Source of the DNA: an uncultured Actinomycetes bacterium
Lineage (GTDB): Bacteria > Actinomycetota > Actinomycetes > Nanopelagicales > Nanopelagicaceae
Reading direction: 5' to 3'
Length of the DNA stretch: 32,202 bases
NCBI GenBank assembly: GCA_903852815.1
Contig: CAINRW010000085.1
Coordinates: 1-32,202 of the forward strand
The notes below the pieces were generated by a model. The model saw only the letters and a list, made by a program, of their open reading frames with translations, did no database searches and was not told where the DNA came from. Position numbers and translations under genes: made by a program. Below are positions 8,290 through 18,646 of the stretch, in pieces. Position 1 is the stretch's first letter; each line of letters begins with the position of its first letter.

Positions 8290-9313
8290 AAAGAAGATTC
8301 TCGTACTAATCACCGCACTTTCGGTTTTGCTAACTGGCTGCGCTTCAATTTCACAGTCAATTTCAAAAATCACCCCTAAGAAAACTGAAAAGAATGCGTT
8401 GAGCGGGCGCGAAGGAACTAACGGGCCAGTTTTAGTTGTAAAGGTTGACGATACAAATTCAGCGCATCCTCAAATTGGTTTAGAAGATGCAGATGTTGTT
8501 TACATCGAGCAAGTCGAAGGTGGACTTACACGTTTAGCTGCGGTTTTCTCCTCAATAATTCCAACTCGAATTGGCCCGGTACGAAGTGCACGAATTTCAG
8601 ATATAGATATCTTGCGACAATATGGTCGCGTAGCTTTTGCCTATAGCGGCGCCCAACGAAAGCTTCTGCCAGTAATCGCCGCGGCATATTTACAAAATTT
8701 AGGTGCACAGGCACAGTCGCCAAGGATTTACACAACCGATCCAAATCGCGTACAACCATATGCAATGGTTTTACGTGCCGATTTATTAATGGCAAAGACT
8801 GTTGAAAATAACTATCAAATTGATCGTGCTGGTTCTGTCGGATGGAACTTTGGTAGCGCACCCGATGGTGGAAAAGAAGTGTCAATGGTCGCACTTTATT
8901 GGCCTGCTGCTGGTTACAAAGCAACATGGTCGCCAGAAGAAAAGCGCTGGCTGCTTATGCATAACTCAAAAATCAATCTTGCCGAATCAGGCAAAGTTCT
9001 CGGACCGACAACGTTGGTGATCCAGTTGGTTTCTATAACCCCTTCCGAGTATCACGACAAAGTTGGAGGCATCACTCCTTTTTCTCAGACCGTTGGAGTC
9101 GGCCGTGGATATATTTTGCGTGATGGCAAATCTTTTGAGGCCAACTGGTCTCGCCCAACCCCAGAGTCTGGAACTAACTGGACGCTTGCCGATGGAACGG
9201 CTGTGAACTTTGCGCCAGGTCAAGTCTGGGTCGCGCTGACTGATAATGAACCGACCTTTACCTACGTGGTAGCTACTCCTTCTGCGAGCGCGAGTCCGGC
9301 AAAGTCAAAGTAG
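8279..9313 (+). CDS. DUF3048-type lipoprotein
   Basis: Lipobox 'LSVLLTGC' after KKK signal start; 'VLVVKVDDTNSAHPQIGLEDADVVYIEQVEGGLTRLAAVFSSIIPTRIGPVRSARISDIDIL' is characteristic of DUF3048. ATG at 8279 fits the signal peptide better than the ORF start at 8264. Confidence 0.82.
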   Translation: MFYKKKILVLITALSVLLTGCASISQSISKITPKKTEKNALSGREGTNGPVLVVKVDDTNSAHPQIGLEDADVVYIEQVEGGLTRLAAVFSSIIPTRIGPVRSARISDIDILRQYGRVAFAYSGAQRKLLPVIAAAYLQNLGAQAQSPRIYTTDPNRVQPYAMVLRADLLMAKTVENNYQIDRAGSVGWNFGSAPDGGKEVSMVALYWPAAGYKATWSPEEKRWLLMHNSKINLAESGKVLGPTTLVIQLVSITPSEYHDKVGGITPFSQTVGVGRGYILRDGKSFEANWSRPTPESGTNWTLADGTAVNFAPGQVWVALTDNEPTFTYVVATPSASASPAKSK

Positions 9314-9316
9314 GAT
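9311..9316 (+). promoter_or_regulatory. Candidate -10 (TAGGAT) for pdxS, overlapping upstream stop codon
   Basis: TAG of TAGGAT is the stop of the DUF3048 gene. Short leader with GAAGGCGAG SD-like sequence before ATG 9352. Confidence 0.4.
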
Positions 9317-9351
9317 GGACCTCTTACATCAGCGAAGGCGAGTGAAATTAC

Positions 9352-10239
9352 ATGTCAGAAGTTAAAGGCACAGGCAGAGTAAAGCGCGGCATGGCAGAGA
9401 TGCTCAAAGGCGGCGTGATTATGGACGTAGTCAATGCCGAACAGGCAAAGATTGCTGAAGATGCCGGCGCAGTTGCGGTCATGGCATTAGAGCGAGTCCC
9501 TGCAGATATTCGCGCGCAAGGCGGAGTTGCCCGTATGTCAGATCCTGACATGATTGAAAAAATCCAAGCTGCGGTATCAATTCCCGTAATGGCAAAAGCT
9601 CGCATCGGACATTTCGTGGAAGCTCAAGTCTTGCAATCCCTTGGCGTTGACTACATCGACGAATCTGAGGTTCTCACACCTGCTGATTATGAAAACCATA
9701 TTGATAAGTGGGATTTCACTGTTCCCTTCGTTTGTGGAGCTACAAATTTAGGTGAGGCTTTGCGCCGTATTAATGAAGGTGCAGCAATGATTCGCTCAAA
9801 GGGTGAAGCAGGAACTGGCGATGTTTCTAATGCCATGCAACATATGCGAAAGATTGGCGGAGAAATCCGTCGCCTTTCTTCAATGCGCGAAGATGAACTC
9901 TATGTTGCTGCAAAAGAGTTACAAGCACCGTATGAATTGGTGAAAGAAGTTGCGCAAAGCGGAAAGCTTCCAGTGGTTCTATTTACTGCCGGTGGAATTG
10001 CAACTCCAGCCGATGCCGCGCTGATGATGAGCATGGGCGCTGATGGAGTATTTATCGGTTCAGGAATTTTCAAATCCGGAAATCCGGCAGAACGTGCAGC
10101 TGCATGTGTTAAGGCGACTACGTTTTGGAATGATGCAAAGGTCATTGCCGATGCCTCCCGTGGCTTAGGTGAAGCAATGGTGGGAATTAACGTTGCAGAT
10201 CTTCCAGCACCACACCGTCTTGCCGAACGTGGTTGGTAG
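9352..10239 (+). CDS. pdxS: Pyridoxal 5'-phosphate synthase subunit PdxS
   Basis: Highly conserved: '[59 protein letters not shown]'. Confidence 0.98.
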   Translation: MSEVKGTGRVKRGMAEMLKGGVIMDVVNAEQAKIAEDAGAVAVMALERVPADIRAQGGVARMSDPDMIEKIQAAVSIPVMAKARIGHFVEAQVLQSLGVDYIDESEVLTPADYENHIDKWDFTVPFVCGATNLGEALRRINEGAAMIRSKGEAGTGDVSNAMQHMRKIGGEIRRLSSMREDELYVAAKELQAPYELVKEVAQSGKLPVVLFTAGGIATPADAALMMSMGADGVFIGSGIFKSGNPAERAAACVKATTFWNDAKVIADASRGLGEAMVGINVADLPAPHRLAERGW

Positions 10240-10252
10240 TTTTTCTATAACC

Positions 10253-10849
10253 ATGAAGGTCGGAGTTCTTGCACTCCAAGGTGATGTTCGAGAACACATC
10301 AAGGCGCTCAATGCTTGCAATATAAATCCAATCGAAGTTCGCCGTCCCAGTGAACTTGCAGAAGTTGATGCTTTGGTTTTGCCTGGGGGAGAGTCCACAA
10401 CTATTGGTCAACTCTCTGAAATCTTTGGTCTCTATGACCTTATCAAAGCGCGCATTTCACAAGGGATGCCGGTCTATGGGTCCTGCGCAGGAATGATTTT
10501 GCTGGCCAATGAAGTTCTCGATGCAAAGGTTGGACAAAAGATTTTTGGTGGTTTAGATATAACTGTTCGTAGAAATGCTTTTGGCCGACAAGTTGATTCC
10601 TTCGAAAGTGATATCGATTTTGCAGATGGCTCAGCGGCCAAAGTTCGTGCCGTATTTATCCGTGCGCCCTGGGTTGAAAAAACCGGCCCCGATGTTCAAA
10701 TCCTGGCATCAGTGGAATCACATCCAGTGGCAGTGCGATCTAAGAGTTTGTTTGCCACATCATTTCACCCCGAATTGACTGGGGATCATCGAATACATCG
10801 CTATTTCATCGAGGAAGTGGCAAGGCCAGCATTAGAGAAGGTAAAGTAA
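10253..10849 (+). CDS. pdxT: Pyridoxal 5'-phosphate synthase glutaminase subunit PdxT
   Basis: 'KVGVLALQGDVREHIKAL', 'LPGGESTTIGQL', 'PVYGSCAGMILLA', 'FHPELTGDHRIHRYF'. The ORF track start (10169) is inside pdxS; ATG 10253 is preferred. Confidence 0.96.
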   Translation: MKVGVLALQGDVREHIKALNACNINPIEVRRPSELAEVDALVLPGGESTTIGQLSEIFGLYDLIKARISQGMPVYGSCAGMILLANEVLDAKVGQKIFGGLDITVRRNAFGRQVDSFESDIDFADGSAAKVRAVFIRAPWVEKTGPDVQILASVESHPVAVRSKSLFATSFHPELTGDHRIHRYFIEEVARPALEKVK

Positions 10850-10892
10850 GTATTTGTTTGCGTAACTAATTGAAGAAATGAAGGTGTAAGCC

Positions 10893-11645
10893 ATGTCGGG
10901 CCATTCCAAATGGGCAACAACCAAGCATAAAAAGGCGATTATCGATAGCCGCCGTGCAAAAGTTTTTGCAAAGCAAATTCGTGCGATTGAAGTTGCTGCT
11001 CGAAATGGTGGCGCCGATATGGATGGCAACCCAACGCTCTATGACGCAGTCACTAAGGCCAAGAAATCCTCCATGCCGGCTGACAATATTGAACGCGCAA
11101 TCAAACGTGGCGCAGGCTTAGAAGCTGGAGCTAAAGAGTGGATCACGATCATGTATGAGGGCTACGGACCAAATGGCGTGGCCATCATGATTGAGTGTTT
11201 ATCCGATAATAGAAATCGCTCGGCCTCTGAAATTAAAGTTGCAGTAACTCGCAATGGCGGTTCCATGGCAGATCTTGGTTCTGTTTCATATCTGTTTAAT
11301 CGCAAGGGTGTAATCATTGTTAACAAAGTGGGAGCGCTAACTGAAGAAGCAGTTCTTGAAGCAGTTCTTGAAGCTGGCGCAGAAGAAGTAAATGATTTAG
11401 GTGAATCATTTGAAATCGTTTGCGAACCAGCTGATCTTGTGGGAGTTCGTACTGCACTACAAAATGCGGGAATTGATTACGAATCCGCTGACTCATCGTT
11501 TTTGCCATCAATGTCGATTCCATTGGATGCAGATGGTGCAAAGAAAGTTTTCGAACTCATTGATGCGATTGAAGAGTTAGATGATGTTCAAAATGTGTAT
11601 AGCAACTTCGATGTTTCAGATGAGGTTATGGCGAGCCTAGAATAA
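10893..11645 (+). CDS. YebC/PmpR family DNA-binding regulatory protein
   Basis: '[37 protein letters not shown]'; lies between pdxT and ruvC. Confidence 0.96.
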   Translation: MSGHSKWATTKHKKAIIDSRRAKVFAKQIRAIEVAARNGGADMDGNPTLYDAVTKAKKSSMPADNIERAIKRGAGLEAGAKEWITIMYEGYGPNGVAIMIECLSDNRNRSASEIKVAVTRNGGSMADLGSVSYLFNRKGVIIVNKVGALTEEAVLEAVLEAGAEEVNDLGESFEIVCEPADLVGVRTALQNAGIDYESADSSFLPSMSIPLDADGAKKVFELIDAIEELDDVQNVYSNFDVSDEVMASLE

Positions 11646-11706
11646 CTTCCCACGCATTACGCCTTAGGCTATTAGCCAGCAGCAATTTGAGAAATGGGTG
11701 AGCCAC

Positions 11707-12243
11707 ATGCGCGTACTAGGTATTGATCCTGGTCTGACGCGTTGTGGCATCGGAATCGTCGAAGGTGTTGCAGGTTTACCGCTTACGATGGTTGCAGTTG
11801 GTGTAATCATGACTCCAACAGATTTTGCTTTGGAGTCGCGTTTACTTGAAATCGATAAAGCGCTCAATGAATGGATCACTGTGTGGAAACCCGATGTGAT
11901 TGCCGTTGAGCGAGTTTTTGCCCAGCACAACGTGCGCACCGTCATGGGTACGGGCCAAGCCGCGGGTGTTGCCTTATTACTCGCAGCTAAATCTGGAATT
12001 CCAGTGATGATGCACACGCCAAGTGAAGTGAAAGCGGCGGTTTCTGGATCCGGTCGTGCCAATAAAGCACAAGTTGCACAGATGGTTCAAAAAATTCTCA
12101 ACCTTGATTCGATGCCAAAACCTGTTGATGCAACCGATGCGCTTGCTTTGGCAATCTGTAACATCTGGCGTGGTGGGTCAACGGCAAGAATTAACGAAGC
12201 CGTTGTGGCAGAGAAAAATCGACTGAGAAAATTGCGTGCCTAA
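11707..12243 (+). CDS. ruvC: Crossover junction endodeoxyribonuclease RuvC
   Basis: '[19 protein letters not shown]', '[28 protein letters not shown]', '[12 protein letters not shown]'. ATG 11707 follows GGGTGAG; alternative GTG at 11698. Confidence 0.95.
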   Translation: MRVLGIDPGLTRCGIGIVEGVAGLPLTMVAVGVIMTPTDFALESRLLEIDKALNEWITVWKPDVIAVERVFAQHNVRTVMGTGQAAGVALLLAAKSGIPVMMHTPSEVKAAVSGSGRANKAQVAQMVQKILNLDSMPKPVDATDALALAICNIWRGGSTARINEAVVAEKNRLRKLRA

Positions 12244-12858
12244 ATGATTTCAACACTTACTGGAACTATTCGCTCAATATCTGCTGAGCGCATTGTCATC
12301 GAAGTTGGGGGAGTCGGATACAGCGCATTTGTACATTCGAAAACAAGTTCGGCTCTCACATTGGGTGCGCAAGCCACAGTTTTCACTTCCCTGGTAGTAC
12401 GCGAAGATTCTTTAACGCTATTTGCATTTATCTCTGATGAGACTAGAAATCTATTTGAACTCGTACAAACGGTTTCTGGAATCGGACCGAAAGTCGCACT
12501 CTCAATAATGGGTGCACTAACAGGTGAAGATTTAGCACGTGCCATTTCCTCCGATGATGTATCAGCACTTGAACGTGTCCCTGGAATTGGGAAAAAAGGT
12601 GCACAACGAATGATCTTGGAGTTAAAGGGAAAGATTCATGACTTCTCAGAGAGCGGAAGTTACAAGGGTCATCAACCGCCTTGGCGCGAACAGTTAACCA
12701 GCGCTCTTGTTTCACTTGGCTTCTCACCCAAGGAATCCGACAATGCAATTACTGAAGTTGTAAATAGTTTGCGTGAAGATCAGCGAGATCCTGCACAGGT
12801 CGAACTGAGCGAACTTCTCAAATTTGCTTTAGCTAGCGGAAAGAGTTCACGTGGCTGA
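12244..12858 (+). CDS. ruvA: Holliday junction DNA helicase subunit RuvA
   Basis: '[12 protein letters not shown]', '[16 protein letters not shown]'-type HhH and '[20 protein letters not shown]'. Confidence 0.95.
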   Translation: MISTLTGTIRSISAERIVIEVGGVGYSAFVHSKTSSALTLGAQATVFTSLVVREDSLTLFAFISDETRNLFELVQTVSGIGPKVALSIMGALTGEDLARAISSDDVSALERVPGIGKKGAQRMILELKGKIHDFSESGSYKGHQPPWREQLTSALVSLGFSPKESDNAITEVVNSLREDQRDPAQVELSELLKFALASGKSSRG

Positions 12859-13897
12859 TAACGAAGATCGACTAGTTGCATCGCAAATAAAAAATGAAGA
12901 GTCCGCACTTGAGCAAGCCCTTAGACCAAAAAATCTTAATGACTTCATCGGTCAACATCGTGTACGCGAACAGATAGATGTGTTGTTAACGGCGGCAAGA
13001 CATAGAAATAAACCAGCTGACCATATTTTGTTATCGGGCCCACCAGGACTAGGAAAAACTACTTTGGCATTAATTTTGGCTAGCGAAATGCAAGCGCCAA
13101 TTCGAATCACAAGTGGCCCGGCAATTACGCACGCTGGCGATCTTGCTGCAATTCTTTCATCGCTAGTTGAAGGTGAAATTCTTTTCCTTGATGAAATACA
13201 TCGACTTCCTAGACCTGCTGAAGAGTTGTTGTATTTAGCGATGGAGGATTTTCGAGTTGACATCGTCGTTGGCAAAGGCCCAGGTGCAACGGCGATACCC
13301 CTTCAACTTCCACATTTCACTTTGGTAGGTGCAACCACAAGAGCTGGATTGTTGCCGAGTCCTTTGCGCGATCGTTTTGGATTTACGGCGCATTTGGATT
13401 TTTATGATGACTCCGAGTTAGCTCAAGTTATCTCCCGAAGTGCCCATTTACTCGATATCGAAATCAATCACGATGCAATCGTTGAAGTCTCGGGTCGCTC
13501 ACGTGGAACCCCGCGAATTGCCAACAGATTGTTGCGACGAGTTCGAGATTACGCACAAGTTAAACGCAGCCAGGTGATCACCCTCGAAGATGCGCGTGCA
13601 GCACTTGAGATGTATGAAGTAGATGAATTGGGTCTAGACCGCCTCGACCGCGGCGTATTGGTAGCCCTGGTGGAGCGATTTAATGGTGGACCAGTAGGAC
13701 TTTCAACTCTTGCAATTGCCGTCGGTGAAGAGATTGAGACGGTTGAGTCAGTGGCCGAGCCCTTTCTGGTGCGAAATGGCCTGATGGCTAGAACCCCAAG
13801 AGGTCGCGTGGCAACAAGTGCCGGCTTTGCCCACATAGGACGGACACCACCCGCGCAATTTGCCTCGCTTTTCGACACACCAGCAACAGACGCATAG
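12851..13897 (+). CDS. ruvB: Holliday junction DNA helicase RuvB
   Basis: '[19 protein letters not shown]', Walker A '[11 protein letters not shown]', 'LFLDEIHRL', '[18 protein letters not shown]'. Confidence 0.97.
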   Translation: MADNEDRLVASQIKNEESALEQALRPKNLNDFIGQHRVREQIDVLLTAARHRNKPADHILLSGPPGLGKTTLALILASEMQAPIRITSGPAITHAGDLAAILSSLVEGEILFLDEIHRLPRPAEELLYLAMEDFRVDIVVGKGPGATAIPLQLPHFTLVGATTRAGLLPSPLRDRFGFTAHLDFYDDSELAQVISRSAHLLDIEINHDAIVEVSGRSRGTPRIANRLLRRVRDYAQVKRSQVITLEDARAALEMYEVDELGLDRLDRGVLVALVERFNGGPVGLSTLAIAVGEEIETVESVAEPFLVRNGLMARTPRGRVATSAGFAHIGRTPPAQFASLFDTPATDA

Positions 13898-13900
13898 ACT
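13895..13900 (+). promoter_or_regulatory. Candidate -10 (TAGACT) for leaderless secD mRNA, overlapping ruvB stop
   Basis: TAGACT then 8 nt (gcgccact) then ATG 13909; TAG is the ruvB stop codon. Confidence 0.45.
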
Positions 13901-13908
13901 GCGCCACT

Positions 13909-15420
13909 ATGTCTACTACTAATAAACCAGTAAAGACGGCTGGACGTCCGCTTCGTTCGTTAGCGATATTGGCTTTGGTGCTCATTGCACTCACTGGTCT
14001 CGTTTTCATTCAAGGCGCAACTGCCGTTCGTTTAGGTCTTGATCTTCGTGGCGGAACTTCAGTCACACTTCAACCACGTATCGCTCCTGGCGAGAGTGGA
14101 AAAGTAACTAATGAAGCTATCGATCAAGCCGTCTCAATTATTCGCCAGCGCGTTAATTCACTCGGTGTTGCTGAATCTGAAGTTGCTGCGCAGGGAAGTG
14201 GAACCAATCGTCAGATTGTTATTTCAGTTCCAGGAGATACGGGTCGTCGTGTTGTTGAATTAGTTGGTCAGACCGCAGAATTGCGATTCCGCCAAGTTCT
14301 TGCATCTGCAACCTCAACAGGTAAAGCAGATCCCAATGCAACTCCAGTTGCTGGAGTGAGCGCTGATGTCAATGCAAAGTTTGCAGCTCTTGACTGTACA
14401 AAGGCAGAAAACCTTCAAGGCTCTGGAACAGATTCACCTACAGACACAATCGTGGGTTGCGATCGTGCTGGACAAAATAAATATATTTTGGCACCTGCTG
14501 AAGTTCTTGGCCGACAGATTTCAAAAGCATCTGCAGGCATTGACACTCAAGGCGGAAGTGCTTGGTATGTAATGCTGACATTTAATGGCGAAGGCACTAA
14601 AGCTTTTGGTGCACTGACAGCGCGAGTTACTTCATTAGCAACTCCACTGAATCAAGTAGCAATTGTTCTCGATGGTTTAGTAGTTTCTGCGCCTCGAATT
14701 ACTGAAGCGATTCCATCAGGTAATGCACAAATTACTGGCAGCTTTACGCAACTTGAAGCACAAGATTTAGCAAATGTTTTGAAATACGGTGCTTTGCCAC
14801 TTGCCTTCGATCGCGGAGAAGTTCAGCAAGTTTCACCAACGCTTGGCGCTGATCAACTCAATGCCGGATTGCTAGCTGGCGGTATTGGTCTTGGTTTAGT
14901 TCTTCTTTACTCACTTCTTTACTATCGTGGTTTAGGACTAGTAACGGTTGGCTCACTGATGATCGCAGGTTCTCTGGTTTATCTACTATTCCTACTGCTT
15001 GGAAAGTGGATCGGATTTACTTTGACTCTGGCTGGAATCGCTGGAGCTATCGTTGCAATCGGTGTTACTGCTGACTCGTTCATTGTTTACTTTGAACGCG
15101 TTCGAGATGAGATTCGCGAAGGTAGAACTCTGCGAACTGCAGTTGAAACTGGTTGGTCACGCGCACGTAGAACAATTCTCGTAGCCGACTTTGTTTCAAT
15201 TATCGCCGCAGTTCTTCTCTACTTCTTTGCTGTTGGTGGTGTCCGTGGTTTTGCATTCACCCTCGGTCTAACAACATTGGTTGACTTAATTGTGGTCTTT
15301 GTTTTCACAAAGCCACTACTTACTATTTTGGCTCGATTCTCATTCTTCTCATCAGGACATCGCTTCTCTGGTCTTTCTGCAAAGAGCACCGGAACACTGT
15401 CCGCTCCAAAGGAGGCATAA
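13909..15420 (+). CDS. secD: Protein translocase subunit SecD
   Basis: 'RLGLDLRGGTSVTLQPR', P1 domain, 'GVTADSFIVYFERVRDEIREGRTLRTAVETGWSRARRTILVADF'. Confidence 0.96.
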   Translation: MSTTNKPVKTAGRPLRSLAILALVLIALTGLVFIQGATAVRLGLDLRGGTSVTLQPRIAPGESGKVTNEAIDQAVSIIRQRVNSLGVAESEVAAQGSGTNRQIVISVPGDTGRRVVELVGQTAELRFRQVLASATSTGKADPNATPVAGVSADVNAKFAALDCTKAENLQGSGTDSPTDTIVGCDRAGQNKYILAPAEVLGRQISKASAGIDTQGGSAWYVMLTFNGEGTKAFGALTARVTSLATPLNQVAIVLDGLVVSAPRITEAIPSGNAQITGSFTQLEAQDLANVLKYGALPLAFDRGEVQQVSPTLGADQLNAGLLAGGIGLGLVLLYSLLYYRGLGLVTVGSLMIAGSLVYLLFLLLGKWIGFTLTLAGIAGAIVAIGVTADSFIVYFERVRDEIREGRTLRTAVETGWSRARRTILVADFVSIIAAVLLYFFAVGGVRGFAFTLGLTTLVDLIVVFVFTKPLLTILARFSFFSSGHRFSGLSAKSTGTLSAPKEA

Positions 15421-15423
15421 ATA

Positions 15424-16473
15424 ATGTCGAAACTTTCAGGTTTAGGCGGACGTCTTTATCGCGGTGAGACTTCAATAGATTTTATTGGTCGACGCCGTCG
15501 CTGGTATGCCGTCTCGGCTCTATTTATTTTGCTCTCAATCGGAGCTCTTTCAATTCAGGGATTACATCTTGGAATCGAGTTCAAGGGTGGATCTTCATTT
15601 ACTGTTTCCAAAGCTGGGGCATCGATCGAAGATGCTCGCTCTGCGGTCGCAGCAACTGGGATTCCGGGAGAAATCATTGTTCAAAATATTGGAACAGATA
15701 AAGTACGCGTTCAAACTGGCGCACTAACTTCAGTAGAAAACAATGCAGTGCAAGATGCACTCGCCGCTAAATTCTCAGTGGCCGTTGAGTCAATTGACTC
15801 TCAAATTATTGGACCTTCATGGGGCAAAGAGATTACTCGCAAGGCGCTCTACGGTTTGATCGGTTTCTTGATCGTCGTAGTTCTCTATTTGGCGATGGCT
15901 TTTGAACCAAAGATGGCTATCGCTTCGATTATCGCGGTTGTGCATGACGTATTTATTACTGTTGGGGTGTATGCCCTGATTGGTTTTGATGTCACGCCTG
16001 CGACGGTGATTGGTTTCCTAACGATTCTCGGTTATTCACTCTATGACACAGTTGTGGTCTTCGACCGCGTACGTGAAAACACCCGAACAATTACTGCAAA
16101 TTCTAAGAGCACATACTCACAAGCCGTGAACTTGGCCGTTAACCAATCTCTTGTTCGCTCGTTCAATACTTCCTTCATCGCTTTGTTGCCAGTAGGTTCG
16201 ATTCTATTTGTTGGCGCAGGTTTACTTGGTGCTGGAACTTTGAAGGATCTCTCACTTGCACTCTTTATTGGTTTAGCGATTGGTACGTATTCTTCAGTCT
16301 TTATTGCACCTCCTGTTTTGGCACAACTGCGCGAAAAAGAGCCAGCAATGATTGCTTTAGCTAAGCGTGTTAATGGTCGCGGAACTCCGGCTCCAGCCGC
16401 AGTTACTGCAACCGTGCCAACAGGTGAGCGACGCGGTCCACGTAATCAGCCAAAGCGCAAAAACCGTAAATAA
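15424..16473 (+). CDS. secF: Protein translocase subunit SecF
   Basis: 'GIEFKGGSSFTV', 'TILGYSLYDTVVVFDRVRENTR', 'AVNLAVNQSLVRSFNTSF'; SD AAGGAGG upstream. Confidence 0.96.
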   Translation: MSKLSGLGGRLYRGETSIDFIGRRRRWYAVSALFILLSIGALSIQGLHLGIEFKGGSSFTVSKAGASIEDARSAVAATGIPGEIIVQNIGTDKVRVQTGALTSVENNAVQDALAAKFSVAVESIDSQIIGPSWGKEITRKALYGLIGFLIVVVLYLAMAFEPKMAIASIIAVVHDVFITVGVYALIGFDVTPATVIGFLTILGYSLYDTVVVFDRVRENTRTITANSKSTYSQAVNLAVNQSLVRSFNTSFIALLPVGSILFVGAGLLGAGTLKDLSLALFIGLAIGTYSSVFIAPPVLAQLREKEPAMIALAKRVNGRGTPAPAAVTATVPTGERRGPRNQPKRKNRK

Positions 16474-16483
16474 TTACTAAACG

Positions 16484-18646
16484 ATGAATACTTTGATTGC
16501 ACCAGTAATAAGTGCGCTCAAAGAAAATCATGCCGGTAGCGATTTCACCGATGTTGAGCGGGCCTTTGTTGTCGCCGAAAAAGCGCACTTAGGCCAACTC
16601 CGCAAATCTGGTGAGGCCTACATAACGCACCCAGTTGCCGTTGCCAATATTTTGGCGGAGTTGGGCTTAAACACTGAAACGATCATTGCTGCACTATTAC
16701 ATGACACCGTTGAAGATACTGAATATTCGCTCAAAGAACTCAAACATGACTTCGGCGATGAAATTGCTGGGCTAGTAGATGGTGTTACTAAACTCGATAA
16801 ATTAACGTATGGCCCAACTGCCGAAGCTGAAACCGTTCGTAAAATGGTTGTTGCAATGTCTAGGGACATTCGAGTTTTAGTTATCAAACTAGCCGATCGT
16901 CTGCACAACGCCAGAACGTGGAAGTACGTATCTTCAGAGAGCGCATCAAGAAAAGCGAGAGAGACTTTAGATATCTACGCACCTCTTGCTCATCGTTTGG
17001 GAATGAATGCAATCAAGTGGGAATTAGAAGATTTATCTTTTGCTGTACTTGAACCAAAAAAATATGAAGAGATAACACGTTTGGTGGCTGAGCGTTCTCC
17101 ATCGAGAGATAAATTAACTCACGATGCAATCGCAATCTTGACTGAGGATTTACAAAACGATGGAATTCAAGCAACGGTAACTGGCCGACAGAAACATTTC
17201 TTCTCTGTTTATCAAAAGATGGTGGTTCGAGGTCGAGAATTTAACGATATTTACGATCTAGTCGGCATCCGTGTACTAGTAGAAGATGTTCGCGATTGTT
17301 ATGCGGTTTTGGGTGCGATTCACGCTAGATGGAGTCCGGTCCCTGGTCGGTTCAAGGACTACATCGCGATGCCTAAGTTCAATCTCTATCAATCCCTTCA
17401 CACAACGGTTATTGGTCCGACGGGAAAAGCGATTGAGATTCAAATTCGTACATATGACATGCATTCGCGCGCCGAGTACGGAATCGCTGCCCATTGGAAA
17501 TACAAACAGGGCCATGAAAATAATGAAAGTTCGCCTGAGATGCTCTGGCTTCGCCAACTCCATGAATGGCAAAAGGAGACCGAGGACCCATCTGAATTTC
17601 TAGAAGCATTGCGCTTTGATTTAGGTACCCCAGAGGTCTTTGTATTCACGCCTAAGGGCAGCGTTGTTGCACTTCCTAGTGGTTCAACGCCAGTCGACTT
17701 TGCTTTCTCGGTTCATACGGACGTTGGAATTCGTTGTGCAGGAGCAAAAGTAAATGGTCGACTAGTTCCGCTTGAATCCAGATTAAGTAATGGCGACGTT
17801 GTTGAGATTGTTACCAACAAAGGTGAGCATGCAGGTCCAAGTCGTGACTGGTTAAATTTTGTAAAAAGCCCGCGAGCTAGATCAAAGATTAAGGCTTGGT
17901 TTAGCAAAGAACGTCGCGAGGAAGCAATTGATGCCGGCAGAGAATCAATTGCTAGGCAGATGCGAAAAGCTGGATTGCCGCTTCAAAAGATTTTTGCCGG
18001 CCATTCTTTATTAGAGTTGGCACACGAGCTTCGCTATCTTGATATTGAAGCGTTGTATTGCGCCGTTGGCGATGGACATGTCTCGGCCGCATCAATAATT
18101 GATAAATTAATTGTTTCGATGGGTTCAGAGGATTCTCATCCCGAACCTACAATGGAGGCGTTTCAAACTCGCGCACCTACAACTCGACGTTCTAGTAACG
18201 CTGTCGATGTCGAAGGCGCTGATGATGTGCTTGTAAAACTAGCACGATGCTGTACCCCAGTTCCGGGGGATTCAATAATGGGCTTTATTACCAAGGGAAG
18301 TGGCGTATCGATTCACCGCGCCGACTGCACGAATGCTGCAGATTTACTGCTCAATCAAAAGGATCGAACCGTTAATGTGACGTGGCGATTGGGAGCAGCA
18401 AGCATTTTCCTAGTAAATATTCAAGTAGAGGCTTTAGATCGTGCATCACTCTTAGCCGATGTTACAAGGACGCTTTCAGATCAGCACGTAAACATTCTCA
18501 GCGCAGCAGTTAATACATCAAAGGATCGCACCGCAATTTCACGATTTACTTTTGAAATGGCGGATGCGACTCACTTAGATGCGGTTCTAGCGGCGGTACG
18601 ACAGATTGAAGGCGTGTACGACGTTTATCGCACGACTAACAATTAA
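16484..18646 (+). CDS. rel: Bifunctional (p)ppGpp synthetase/hydrolase (RelA/SpoT family)
   Basis: HD motif 'ALLHDTVEDTEYS', synthetase 'RFKDYIAMPKFNLYQSLHTTVIGPTGKAIEIQIRT', TGS 'EVFVFTPKGSVVALPSGSTPVDFAF', C-terminal ACT-like domain. Confidence 0.96.
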   Translation: MNTLIAPVISALKENHAGSDFTDVERAFVVAEKAHLGQLRKSGEAYITHPVAVANILAELGLNTETIIAALLHDTVEDTEYSLKELKHDFGDEIAGLVDGVTKLDKLTYGPTAEAETVRKMVVAMSRDIRVLVIKLADRLHNARTWKYVSSESASRKARETLDIYAPLAHRLGMNAIKWELEDLSFAVLEPKKYEEITRLVAERSPSRDKLTHDAIAILTEDLQNDGIQATVTGRQKHFFSVYQKMVVRGREFNDIYDLVGIRVLVEDVRDCYAVLGAIHARWSPVPGRFKDYIAMPKFNLYQSLHTTVIGPTGKAIEIQIRTYDMHSRAEYGIAAHWKYKQGHENNESSPEMLWLRQLHEWQKETEDPSEFLEALRFDLGTPEVFVFTPKGSVVALPSGSTPVDFAFSVHTDVGIRCAGAKVNGRLVPLESRLSNGDVVEIVTNKGEHAGPSRDWLNFVKSPRARSKIKAWFSKERREEAIDAGRESIARQMRKAGLPLQKIFAGHSLLELAHELRYLDIEALYCAVGDGHVSAASIIDKLIVSMGSEDSHPEPTMEAFQTRAPTTRRSSNAVDVEGADDVLVKLARCCTPVPGDSIMGFITKGSGVSIHRADCTNAADLLLNQKDRTVNVTWRLGAASIFLVNIQVEALDRASLLADVTRTLSDQHVNILSAAVNTSKDRTAISRFTFEMADATHLDAVLAAVRQIEGVYDVYRTTNN

